Assembly: GCF_022387135.1 (NCBI RefSeq) | Contig: NZ_CP092462.1 | Coordinates: 4,526,001 to 4,590,000, forward strand | Source of the DNA: Comamonas sp. B21-038 | Lineage (GTDB): Bacteria > Pseudomonadota > Gammaproteobacteria > Burkholderiales > Burkholderiaceae_C | DNA: 64,000 nt | Reading direction: 5' to 3' | In this document: piece after piece, positions 46,081 to 54,339 of the stretch | Layout of the letters: each line of letters starts with the position of its first letter | Numbering within the stretch: the stretch's first letter is position 1 | Translations under genes and position numbers: made by a program | The notes under the pieces: model-generated | Seen by the model: the letters and a program-made list of their open reading frames with translations, nothing else | The model's database searches: none | Told to the model about the DNA's origin: nothing

Positions 46081-47157
46081 TTACTTCAGCACCCAGCCGT
46101 TGAACTTCTCGATCACCGCAGCCTGGTTGGCCACCCAGTACTTGGCATCGATCTGCACGCCGTTCTTGATGTTGTCGGGATAGGTGGGCGAGTCCTTGGC
46201 CAGCTCGGGCTTGATGTACTTGAAGGCCTCGGGCTGGGTCACGCCGGCGGCAAAGTACTGGCTGAGCGAGCCCATGCGCTGGGGCTCGGACGCGAACTTG
46301 ATGAACTCGCGGCAGGCGTCTGCATTGGGCGTGCCCGCCAGGATCGACCAGCTGTCCACGCCCCAGATGTTCTGGTTCCAGACGATGCCGATCTTGGCGC
46401 CATCGGCATTGGCCGACTGCGGGCGCGACACCCAGGTTGCGATCATGTCCACTTCGCCGGACTTGAGCATCTGCTCGACCTGGGCACCGGAGTTCCACCA
46501 GACGTCGATCTTGGGCTTGATCGCATCGAGGGCCTTGAAGGCGCGGTCCAGGTCCAGCGGGTACAGCTGCGCGGCCGGCACGCCCGAGGCCATCGCGGCC
46601 TGCTCCAGCGTGTCGAACGGGTGCTTGCGGATGCCACGGCGGCCGGGGAAGTCCTTGACGTTCCAGAAATCGGCCCAGGACTTGGGCGCGGCGCGGCCCT
46701 TGAAGGCCTCTTCACGGTAGGCCAACACGGTGCTGTAGACATTGGTGCCCACGCCGTAGGGCGACATGTACTGGGCCGGGATGGTCTTGACGAAGGGATC
46801 GTTCTCCAGGCCATGCTTTTCCAGCAGCACCTTGCCGCCTTCGGTCAGCAGCAGGATCGCGGGCTGGCTGATCTTGGCCATGTCCCAGGTGTAGTTCTTG
46901 GTCTCGACCATGCTGCGGATCTGCGCCACGGGCTCGGCCGTTGCCTGCACCCCCACCACTTCGATGCCGGTCTTCTGCGTGAATGGCTTGTAGTACACCG
47001 CGCCATAGGCCTTGGTGTAGATACCGCCGTCATCACGCACCACGATACGCTTGGACGTGGCACGGGCATAGCGCAGTACGGCAGGTGCAGCAATCAGGCC
47101 TGCGCCAGCCACAGCCGCCTTCAGTGCGGTGCGACGGGAGGTAGTGATCTCAGTCAT
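46081..47157 (-). CDS. Extracellular substrate-binding protein (PotD/PotF-like) with Tat-type signal
   Basis: 358 residues. The N-terminus has a twin-arginine motif SRRTALK followed by a hydrophobic stretch and ARA, so export in folded form by the Tat pathway is likely. The mature part is a two-lobe binding protein of the SBP_bac family (IVVRDDGGIYTKAYGAVYY; WWNSGAQVEQMLKSGEVDM; NIWGVDSWSI). Its operon partners mark it as the importer's receptor. The ligand may not be a polyamine: the enzymes around it act on hydroxy and oxo acids. Confidence 0.88.
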   Translation of the reverse strand: MTEITTSRRTALKAAVAGAGLIAAPAVLRYARATSKRIVVRDDGGIYTKAYGAVYYKPFTQKTGIEVVGVQATAEPVAQIRSMVETKNYTWDMAKISQPAILLLTEGGKVLLEKHGLENDPFVKTIPAQYMSPYGVGTNVYSTVLAYREEAFKGRAAPKSWADFWNVKDFPGRRGIRKHPFDTLEQAAMASGVPAAQLYPLDLDRAFKALDAIKPKIDVWWNSGAQVEQMLKSGEVDMIATWVSRPQSANADGAKIGIVWNQNIWGVDSWSILAGTPNADACREFIKFASEPQRMGSLSQYFAAGVTQPEAFKYIKPELAKDSPTYPDNIKNGVQIDAKYWVANQAAVIEKFNGWVLK

Positions 47158-47207
47158 AAAGTGTCCTTTCGAAGGAAGAGGCAGGAGAAGTCAAGGGAGG
47201 GAGGGGG

Positions 47208-48638
47208 TCAGGGAGCGGGCGGCAGCAGGCGCCCGGGGTTGAAGCGCTGCTGCGGATCGATGGCGCGCTTGATGGCATGCATCAAGTCCAACTCGACGGC
47301 GGGCTTGAAAAGCGCCATCTCGTCGGTCAGCACCTGGCCGATGCCATGCTCGGCGCTGAAGGTGCCTGCCAGCGCGCAGGCCACTTCGTTGACGGCCTGC
47401 TTGACGCGATGCGAGAGCTGGTCCTGCTCGGCGGGCGTGAGCGCCTGCCACTGCGCAAACTGCATCTGCGGGATGAAGTGCACATTGCCGTCGCCCAGGT
47501 GGGCGACGATGATGATGGGCGCGCCCGGCACAATGCGGTGCGCGGCAGCCGTGGCCTGGCTGATGAAGGCCGGGATGGCCGACAGCGGCACGGCCGGGTC
47601 GGTGTTGATGCCGATACCGGCCTTCTTGTTGCCTTCGGAAACGCTGTGGCGCACCTCCCACCAGTCGGCCTGCTGCTTGCCGTTGGTGGCGATGGCCGCA
47701 TCCAGCAGCATGCCCTCTTCAGCGGCGGCCGACAGGGTCTCTTCCAGCGCGGCGGCCAGCAAGGCCTCGTCGCAGGTGTCGGTCAGCTCCACCAGCACAT
47801 GCCAGGGGTAGCTGGGGCTCAGCGGCGCGCGGCGGTCGGCCACATGGTTCAGCACAATGTTCAGCTGCACATCGTTGAGCATCTCAAAGGCCGACAGCGA
47901 GGCGCTGCAGCGGCTCTGGAAGCGGGCCAGCATGGCTATGGCTGCCTGGGGCGACTCCACTGCCAGCCAGGCCATCGCCCGCGCCGTGGGCAGCGGGTAC
48001 AGCTTCAGCGTGGCGCCGGTGATGATGCCCAAGCTGCCTTCGGAGCCGATGAACAAATGCTTGAGATCGAAACCGGTGTTGTTCTTGCGCAGGCCGTAGA
48101 GCCCTTCCCAGATGCGGCCATCGGGCAGCACCACTTCGAGGCCCAGCACGTTCTCGCGGGTATTGCCATAGCGCAGCACGCCCGTGCCGCCGGCATTGGT
48201 CGCAATGTTGCCGCCGATCTGGCAGGAGCCTTCGGCGCCCAGGCTCACCGGGTAGAGCCGGCCATGGCTGCGGGCGGTCTCCTGCACGGTCTGCAGCACG
48301 CAGCCCGCATCGACCACCATGGAGTTGTTGGCCGGATCGACCGCACGCACCTGGCGCATGCGGCCCAGGTTGATGACCACGGTCTCGGGCAAGTCCGCGC
48401 GCGGAATCGCGCCTTCGCAGAGGCTGGTATTGCCGCCCTGGGCCACCACCGGCACCTGCGCGGCATGGCAGAGCTTGACCACCTCTGCGACCTGCGCCGT
48501 CGTCGACGGGAACAGCACGCACTGGGCCTGGCCCTGGTAGCGCCCGCGCCAGTCGGTCACATGGCCGGCCAGGTCCTGCTGGCTGCGGAGAACTGCGCTA
48601 TCACCAAGCAACGCGATGAAGGTCTGAATCAATGCCAT
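47208..48638 (-). CDS. FAD-linked 2-hydroxyacid dehydrogenase (GlcD/D-LDH type)
   Basis: 476 residues from ATG 48638. The N-terminal FAD-binding_4 domain has VPVVAQGGNTSLCEGA, VSLGAEGSCQIGGNIATNAGGTGVLRYGNTRENVLG and HLFIGSEGSLGIITG. The C-terminal domain has the metal/substrate motif VAHLGDGNVHF and the closing AEHGIGQ. It probably oxidises a D-2-hydroxyacid and feeds electrons to the respiratory chain. It is the first gene of the minus-strand cluster; the ABC receptor gene follows 50 bp later. Confidence 0.9.
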   Translation of the reverse strand: MALIQTFIALLGDSAVLRSQQDLAGHVTDWRGRYQGQAQCVLFPSTTAQVAEVVKLCHAAQVPVVAQGGNTSLCEGAIPRADLPETVVINLGRMRQVRAVDPANNSMVVDAGCVLQTVQETARSHGRLYPVSLGAEGSCQIGGNIATNAGGTGVLRYGNTRENVLGLEVVLPDGRIWEGLYGLRKNNTGFDLKHLFIGSEGSLGIITGATLKLYPLPTARAMAWLAVESPQAAIAMLARFQSRCSASLSAFEMLNDVQLNIVLNHVADRRAPLSPSYPWHVLVELTDTCDEALLAAALEETLSAAAEEGMLLDAAIATNGKQQADWWEVRHSVSEGNKKAGIGINTDPAVPLSAIPAFISQATAAAHRIVPGAPIIIVAHLGDGNVHFIPQMQFAQWQALTPAEQDQLSHRVKQAVNEVACALAGTFSAEHGIGQVLTDEMALFKPAVELDLMHAIKRAIDPQQRFNPGRLLPPAP

Positions 48639-48681
48639 ATGCCCACGGGTCCAAAGTCTGGAGGAGAGGACTCGATGATGG

Positions 48682-48735
48682 CTAATTCTTAATAAGATTA
48701 GTATTAGATGAAATACGAATACATGTGATCGAATA
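48682..48735. promoter_or_regulatory. Promoter/operator region of the hydroxyacid cluster
   Basis: The AT-rich 48680-48755 stretch contains an imperfect dyad CTAATTCTTA-A-TAAGATTAG (48682-48701) and two CGAATA copies 14 bp apart (48716-48721 and 48730-48735). It lies 45-100 bp upstream of the cluster's first start, where IclR would be expected to bind. Confidence 0.4.
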
Positions 48736-48935
48736 GCAATTAATACATCGCGGCATACGCAGCCCAGCCTGCCGCAAAACCTGTCACACCATGCGGTCAA
48801 AACTGCGTTGGCATCCATGTGCAGACAGCCCTTTGCCGCCCCGGCTGCGGGCAGCGCGCGGAAGCCGTCACAATAGCGGCCTGAATATCAGCGCCTGCCT
48901 CCACTGCGAGGCCGGTCTCACCTGGAGACTTTTGC

Positions 48936-50150
48936 ATGCGTATTTCTGCCCGCACCCCCCTGTTGTCGCGCACTGCCAGCGCCTTGGTGCTCGCTGGTCT
49001 GGGGGCCTCGGCTGCCCAGGCGGCCGGTGTGATCAAGATCGGTGAGATCAACAGCTACAAGAACCAGCCCGCGTTTCTGGAGCCCTACAAGCGGGGTATG
49101 GAGCTGGCGGTGGACGAGGTCAACCGCGCGGGCGGCGTGAATGGCAAGAAGCTCGCGCTGATCACCCGCGACGACAACGCCAACCCGGGCGATACGGTGC
49201 GTGTGGCCGAGGAGCTGATTGCGCGTGAAAAGGTCGATGTGCTGGCCGGCGGTTTTCTGTCGAACACCGGCATGGCGCTGACCGACTTTGCCAAGCAGCG
49301 CAAGTTCTTCTACCTGGCCACCGAGCCGCTGACGGACAAGATGGTCTGGAGCAATGGCAATGCCTACACCTTCCGCCTGCGCCCTTCCACCTACATGCAG
49401 GTGTCGATGCTGGTTGAAGAGGCGCTCAAGCTCAAGAAAAAGCGCTGGGCCCTGGTCTACCCCAACTACGAATACGGCCAGTCCTCGGTCGCCACGTTCA
49501 AGGCCAAGATGAAGGCAGCGCAGCCGGATGTGGAGTTCGTCACCGAGCAGGCCACGGTGCTGGGCAAGGTCGATGCCGGCAGCGTTGTGCAGGCGCTGGC
49601 CGATGCCAAGCCCGATGCAATCTTCAACGTGCTGTTTGCCACCGACCTGACCAAGTTTGTGCGCGAAGGCAATACGCGCGGCCTGTTCAAGGGGCGGGAT
49701 GTCGTCAGCGTGCTGAGCGGCGAGCCCGAGTACCTCGATACCCTGAAGGCCGAAACGCCCAATGGCTGGATCGTCACCGGCTACCCGGTGCACAGCCTGA
49801 AGACCCCCGAGCACAAGGCCTTTTTTGACGCCTACCAGGCGAAGTACAAGGACTACCCGCGCCAGGGCTCGGTCGTCGGCTATGCCGGCATCAAGTCGCT
49901 GGCCGAGGGCATCAGGAAGGCCGGCAGCACCGATACCGAGGCGCTGATCAAGGCCTTTGAAGGCCTGCAGGTCGTGTCGCCCTTTGGCCCGATCACCTGG
50001 CGCGCGCAGGACCACCAGTCCACCATGGGCGCCTATGTGGGCAAGCTCAAGAATGTGGGTGGCAAGGGCGAGCTGGTGGACTATGTCTACCGCGACGGCA
50101 AGGACTACCTGCCCAGCGACGACGAAGTGCGCAAGATGCGCCCGCAATAA
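48936..50150 (+). CDS. Branched-chain amino-acid-type ABC substrate-binding protein (LivJ/K family)
   Basis: 404 residues with a signal peptide cut near AAQA|AGVIKIG. It is a Peripla_BP_6 receptor: IGEINSYKNQ, ELAVDEVNRAGGVNGKKL, YPNYEYGQSSVATFKAKM and SVVGYAGIKSLAEGIRKAGS. It binds an amino acid, amide or aromatic acid in the periplasm. A fused LivH-LivM permease follows after a 111-bp gap holding a palindrome. No LivG/LivF ATPase genes follow. Confidence 0.9.
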   Translation: MRISARTPLLSRTASALVLAGLGASAAQAAGVIKIGEINSYKNQPAFLEPYKRGMELAVDEVNRAGGVNGKKLALITRDDNANPGDTVRVAEELIAREKVDVLAGGFLSNTGMALTDFAKQRKFFYLATEPLTDKMVWSNGNAYTFRLRPSTYMQVSMLVEEALKLKKKRWALVYPNYEYGQSSVATFKAKMKAAQPDVEFVTEQATVLGKVDAGSVVQALADAKPDAIFNVLFATDLTKFVREGNTRGLFKGRDVVSVLSGEPEYLDTLKAETPNGWIVTGYPVHSLKTPEHKAFFDAYQAKYKDYPRQGSVVGYAGIKSLAEGIRKAGSTDTEALIKAFEGLQVVSPFGPITWRAQDHQSTMGAYVGKLKNVGGKGELVDYVYRDGKDYLPSDDEVRKMRPQ

Positions 50151-50193
50151 GGTGATGGAACGCTGTCTGGCCCCCGGACGCGCCGCCAGCCTG

Positions 50194-50209
50194 CGGGCAG
50201 CGCTGCCCG
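50194..50209. promoter_or_regulatory. Perfect 16-bp palindrome between binding-protein and permease genes
   Basis: CGGGCAGCGCTGCCCG is a perfect palindrome in the 111-bp gap after the binding-protein gene, followed by TTT. It can form a stable hairpin in the mRNA. Confidence 0.6.
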
Positions 50210-50261
50210 TTTGGCGGGAGCGGCATGGCGGCCAGGCATGGCCACAAGCGCAGGATGCCGC

Positions 50262-52163
50262 ATGAGTTTTTCCGGTCTGCTGGTACAACTGCTCAATGGC
50301 CTGGCCGGCGCCTCGTCGCTGTTCCTGGTGGCCGCCGGGCTGTCGCTGATTTTTGGGGTTTGCCGCATCGTCAACTTTGCGCATGGCTCCTTCTACATGG
50401 TGGGCCTGTATGCGGCCTATGCGCTGGCCGAGGCCATGGCGCCTCTCGGGGGCGGCTGGGGTTTCTGGCTGTCGCTGCCGCTGTCGGCCATCGCCGTCGG
50501 GCTGCTGGGCGGCCTGGTCGAGGTGCTGCTGCTGCGCCGCATCTACAAGGCGCCCGAGCTGTTCCAGCTGCTCGCCACCTTTGCGCTGGTGCTGGTGATC
50601 AAGGATGCGGTGCTCTGGCTGTGCGGGCCCGATGAGCTGCTGGGTCCGCGCGCGCCGGGGCTGGGCGGTGCGGTCGATATTCTGGGCCGCGCCTTTCCGA
50701 GCTATGACCTGTTCCTGATCGCGGTCGGCCCGCTGGTACTGGGCGCCACCTGGCTGCTGCTGCACCGCAGCCGCTTTGGCATGCTGGTGCGCGCCGCCAC
50801 GCAGGACCGCGAAATGGTCGGCGCGCTGGGCGTGCGCCAGGCCTGGCTGTTCACGGCCGTATTTGCGCTTGGCGCCGGCTTGGCCGGGCTGGGCGGCGCG
50901 CTGCAACTGCCGCGCGAGCCGGCGACCCTGGAGCTCGATCTGCAGACCATCGGCTCGGCCTTTGTCGTCGTGGTCGTCGGCGGCATGGGCTCGCTCACCG
51001 GTGCCTTTGTCGCGGCCCTGCTGGTGTCCACCGTCAAGGCGCTGTGCATCTGGCTCGGCGTGGTGCAGATCGCCGGCATCGATATCGCGTTTCCGCAGCT
51101 CACCCTGGTTGCTGATTTTCTGGTGATGGCCGTGGTGCTGGTGCTGCGCCCCTGGGGCCTGCTGGGCCAACCGCAGGCCGCCAGCCGCAGCCAAGGCCTG
51201 CGCGAGCAGCCGCTGCGTGCGCCGCCGCCCGCTTTGAAGGCCGTGGGCGCCGCCGTGCTGCTGGCCCTGCTGGCACTGCCCTGGGCGGTGGATGCGCAGT
51301 CCTACACCCTGGTGCTGGTGGTGGACCTGGTCATTGCCGCGCTGTTTGCCACCAGCCTGCATTTTCTGATGGGGCCCGCTGGCCTGCATTCCTTTGGCCA
51401 TGCGGCCTTCTTTGGCCTGGGCGCCTATGGCGCGGCGCTGCTGCTGAACGCGGCCGGCCTGCCGATGCTGTGGGCGCTGTTGCTGGCACCACTGCTGGCC
51501 GCCTTGGGCGGCGTACTCACGGGCTGGTTTGCGGTGCGGCTGACGGGTGTGTATTTCTCGATGCTGACCCTGGCCTTTGCGCAGATCATCTGGGCCACCA
51601 CCTTCCAGTGGGATTCGGTCACCGGCGGCAGCAATGGCCTGACCGGTGTCTGGCCCGCTGCCTGGCTGGAGGACAAGCGCTGGTTCTACCTGCTGACCCT
51701 GCTGCTGGCCACCGCCGGCGTGCTGGCGCTGTGGCGGGTGCTGTATGCCCCGCTGGGCTATGCGCTGCGCGCCAGCCGCGATGCGCCGCTGCGCGCCGAG
51801 GCCATCGGCATTGCGGTAGCCAAAGTGCAGTGGATGGGCTTTGTGCTGGCCGCGTCGGTGGCCGGACTGGCGGGTGCCTTGTTCGCGTTCTCCAAGGGCA
51901 GCATCTCGCCGGAGACCATGTCGGTGGCCAAGTCGGTCGATGGCCTGGTCATGGTGCTGCTCGGGGGTGTGCAGACCTTGGTGGGCCCGATTCTGGGCGC
52001 CTTCAGCTTTACCTGGCTGCACGATGCCGTGGCGCGTAACACCGACTACTGGCGTGCCACCCTGGGCGCGGTGATTCTGTTGCTGGTCTTGCTGTTCCCG
52101 CAGGGCATTGCCGGTTACGGCAAGCGCTGGTGGCAGTGGCTGCTGCAGCGGCGCGGAGCCTAA
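50262..52163 (+). CDS. Fused LivH-LivM ABC permease
   Basis: 633 residues from ATG 50262, where homology to LivH begins (LLVQLLNGLAGASSLFLVAAGLSLIFGVCRIVNFAHGSFYM). The LivH-like half (about 1-295) ends near VVLVLRPWGLLGQP. The LivM-like half (about 320-625) contains LMGPAGLHSFGHAAFFGLGAYG and VRLTGVYFSMLTLAFAQIIWATTFQWDSVTGGSNGL. The two permeases are normally separate proteins. It pairs with the preceding binding protein, but no ATPase gene follows. Confidence 0.92.
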   Translation: MSFSGLLVQLLNGLAGASSLFLVAAGLSLIFGVCRIVNFAHGSFYMVGLYAAYALAEAMAPLGGGWGFWLSLPLSAIAVGLLGGLVEVLLLRRIYKAPELFQLLATFALVLVIKDAVLWLCGPDELLGPRAPGLGGAVDILGRAFPSYDLFLIAVGPLVLGATWLLLHRSRFGMLVRAATQDREMVGALGVRQAWLFTAVFALGAGLAGLGGALQLPREPATLELDLQTIGSAFVVVVVGGMGSLTGAFVAALLVSTVKALCIWLGVVQIAGIDIAFPQLTLVADFLVMAVVLVLRPWGLLGQPQAASRSQGLREQPLRAPPPALKAVGAAVLLALLALPWAVDAQSYTLVLVVDLVIAALFATSLHFLMGPAGLHSFGHAAFFGLGAYGAALLLNAAGLPMLWALLLAPLLAALGGVLTGWFAVRLTGVYFSMLTLAFAQIIWATTFQWDSVTGGSNGLTGVWPAAWLEDKRWFYLLTLLLATAGVLALWRVLYAPLGYALRASRDAPLRAEAIGIAVAKVQWMGFVLAASVAGLAGALFAFSKGSISPETMSVAKSVDGLVMVLLGGVQTLVGPILGAFSFTWLHDAVARNTDYWRATLGAVILLLVLLFPQGIAGYGKRWWQWLLQRRGA

Positions 52164-52168
52164 AAAAA

Positions 52169-52188
52169 CCCCGCCAAGTTGCGCGGGG
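52169..52188 (-). terminator. Terminator of the small secreted protein gene
   Basis: CCCCGC (52169-52174) and GCGGGG (52183-52188) form the stem. On the minus strand TTTTTTT follows it. It lies between the convergent fused permease gene and the gene at 52213-52578. Confidence 0.75.
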
Positions 52189-52212
52189 TGGAGTGTGTTG
52201 GAGCGGGCCTGA

Positions 52213-52578
52213 TCAGCTGTTGCAGGCCTTGCTGCCCTTGGCGGGCTGGATGCCCTTGGCCTTGGCATCTGCCAGGGTCATGTACTCGCCTTGCTTGGTG
52301 GTGCCGTAGTAGCGGTCACCTTGGCAGTGGTAGATCTTGGAGTTGGTATTGGCCCAGACCTTGCCGGCACCGCCGCCTGGGGCGGGGGTCTTGGTCTTGG
52401 TTTTGTCTGCCGCCGCTGCAGGCGCTGCTGCAGCAGCAGCGGGGGCCGCTGGCGCGGCCTTGGCGGCGGGTGCCGGTTTGGCGGCCGGAGCCGTGCCTGC
52501 TGCCGGTGTTTGGGCATAGACGGCCGCCGTGCCGCACAGCGCGATACCGCTGATCCAGGCTTTCCAGGTGTTGCGCAT
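52213..52578 (-). CDS. Small secreted protein with Ala/Pro linker and conserved-type C-terminal domain
   Basis: 121 residues: a signal peptide (cut near VYA), an Ala/Pro/Lys low-complexity linker (about 24-72), and a compact C-terminal domain of about 45 residues. The domain reads VWANTNSKIYHCQGDRYYGTT, then EYMTLADAKAKG, and ends with a second Cys (KACNS). It recalls the short NTNSKIYH modules at the ends of some secreted nucleases, but I cannot assign a function. The two Cys could form a disulfide. Confidence 0.65.
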   Translation of the reverse strand: MRNTWKAWISGIALCGTAAVYAQTPAAGTAPAAKPAPAAKAAPAAPAAAAAAPAAAADKTKTKTPAPGGGAGKVWANTNSKIYHCQGDRYYGTTKQGEYMTLADAKAKGIQPAKGSKACNS

Positions 52579-52721
52579 AAAACTCTCCTGTCTTTATGTT
52601 GGTCGGGTGCCAGGCCTGCGGGGCCCTGGCATCTCCATGCTGCGGCGGGCGTGTGCAAAAAACAAGCGGGTCAATGCGAATTGAAGTTTTATATCGTTGG
52701 TTATTTTGTAATTTGTTGTTT

Positions 52722-54326
52722 TTATTGAGTATTTGTATCAGCACTGGCTGCTGATCGATCCATGCCGGGGTAGAGGCGGTCCAGCGCCTCGTGCAGGCAT
52801 TCACCCAACTGCAGCTGCAGCGCCTGCAAGTGGGCGGCGCGCGCCTCGTCGCTCAAGGCGGCGTCGGGCGCCAGGCTGCCCAGCGCCTTCCACTGCTGCT
52901 GCCACTGTGTGGCGCGGTGCTGAACGGCAGCCTGCACCGCCTCGCTCCACTGCGCCGGCGCGCTGGGGCTGGTGTAGCGCCCGCGTCCCCGGCCAAAGTG
53001 CGAGATCACCAGGTACTTGAGCAGCAGCTGGCCGGTCAAGGCACTGAGGTACTCGGGGGACAGGTGAAAGCGTTGGGCCTGCTGGTCGAACATCTTGTTC
53101 GCGCTCCAGGCGGCACCGGCAAAGGTGACGGCGCCTACCAACGCGCCTACCAGCGCACCGGCGCCCAGGGTCATGCCGCCGGCGACCATGTCGGCCCCCA
53201 AGCCCGTGGCTGCGCCGGCTGTCAGCGCACCCCAGAGGCTGGCCGTCTGCGGGTCCAGCGGTGTGCTGGTTTTCAGGTGGTCCTTGAGCTGCTGCTGGAG
53301 CTGGCTGGCCGCCTGGCCATCGAGCTGGTGCAGCTCCAGCAGCGCCTGGGTGCTGGCCAGGTCGGCCTGCTGCAGCGCCTGGGTCAGCCGCTGCATCGCA
53401 GCGGTCTGCTCGGGGCTGAGTTCGGCGCCCTCAGCACCGCTGCCCCGGATCGCCTGCGCGACCGAGCCGCTGACCTTGTTCCAGGCGCGCTGCCAGAGCT
53501 TGTTGTCACTGGCCTGCACGGTCTCCTGCGCGGTGGCTGCCAGCAGCAATTGCTCGGCCAGGGCCTTCAAGCTGGCCGCTTCGCGCTGCTGCTGGCGCGC
53601 GGCGCGGCTCTGCAGCAGGCGCTGGTAGGCGGGCTGCTTGGCATCGGGCAGCAACGGCGCGATGGACTGCATCACCTGCTTTTCATGCCACCAGCTGCGG
53701 GTAAAGGCGTCGAGCACCTGCACCGAGCGGACGGTGCCGGCAAACTCGGCCGTCGCGGTGCGCCAGCGCTGCAGGTCGGCGGCGGTCTGCGCGGCGCTGG
53801 TGTCGCTGCCAATCTGGTTGAGCAGCACCAGCACGGGCTTGTCCATCCACTGCAGGATGCGCATCTCGCTGGCCCAGTAACCGGCGTCGGCCGGGTCTTC
53901 GGCGGCATTGACCAGGTAGAGCATCACATCGGCATGGTCGCGTGCAGCCTGCAACGCGCGCTGGCTCATGTAGAAGGGCTTGTCGCGCCAGCGGTCCCAG
54001 ACGTTCGACAGAAACCAGCCCAGCGGGTTGCCCTGCTGCTTCAGGCGGTTGTAGAGCCGTACCGAATCGCCAAAACCCGGCGTGTCCCAGAGCCATAGCG
54101 CATCGCCTTGCTCGGTGCGCTGCAGCAGGTAGCGCTGCGATTGGCTGGTGACATGGGCGGCATCCTGCACTTCGCCAATGTCCTCGGCCACCAGGGTGCG
54201 GGCCAGGGTGGTCTTGCCGATGTTGGTGTGCGACAGCAGGCACCAGGCAATCGACTGGTCGCCGGCACCGGCGGCATCGGGTGCCAGTGCGGCGGAATGC
54301 TGGAGGTCGTTCGTGGTCTCGGTCAT
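52722..54326 (-). CDS. DUF3482-type GTPase-like protein
   Basis: 534 residues. An N-terminal GTPase domain (about 25-220) has a P-loop SHTNIGKTTL, in which Ser replaces the usual first Gly, and a G3 motif WDTPGFGDS. The expected NKxD site reads LLNQIGSD, so base specificity is unclear. The C-terminal part (about 290-530) is helical with a glycine-rich hydrophobic segment (GAATGLGADMVAGGMTLGAGALVGALVGA). It lies 13 bp after the DUF2868 gene, its usual partner. Function unknown; a membrane-linked GTPase pair is likely. Confidence 0.8.
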   Translation of the reverse strand: MTETTNDLQHSAALAPDAAGAGDQSIAWCLLSHTNIGKTTLARTLVAEDIGEVQDAAHVTSQSQRYLLQRTEQGDALWLWDTPGFGDSVRLYNRLKQQGNPLGWFLSNVWDRWRDKPFYMSQRALQAARDHADVMLYLVNAAEDPADAGYWASEMRILQWMDKPVLVLLNQIGSDTSAAQTAADLQRWRTATAEFAGTVRSVQVLDAFTRSWWHEKQVMQSIAPLLPDAKQPAYQRLLQSRAARQQQREAASLKALAEQLLLAATAQETVQASDNKLWQRAWNKVSGSVAQAIRGSGAEGAELSPEQTAAMQRLTQALQQADLASTQALLELHQLDGQAASQLQQQLKDHLKTSTPLDPQTASLWGALTAGAATGLGADMVAGGMTLGAGALVGALVGAVTFAGAAWSANKMFDQQAQRFHLSPEYLSALTGQLLLKYLVISHFGRGRGRYTSPSAPAQWSEAVQAAVQHRATQWQQQWKALGSLAPDAALSDEARAAHLQALQLQLGECLHEALDRLYPGMDRSAASADTNTQ

Positions 54327-54339
54327 CGTGCGGGTCTCG

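Noticed and set aside
48918..52268. 1,116-residue minus-strand open frame
   Set aside because: Antisense of the Liv receptor and fused permease; composition is typical of GC-rich shadow frames.
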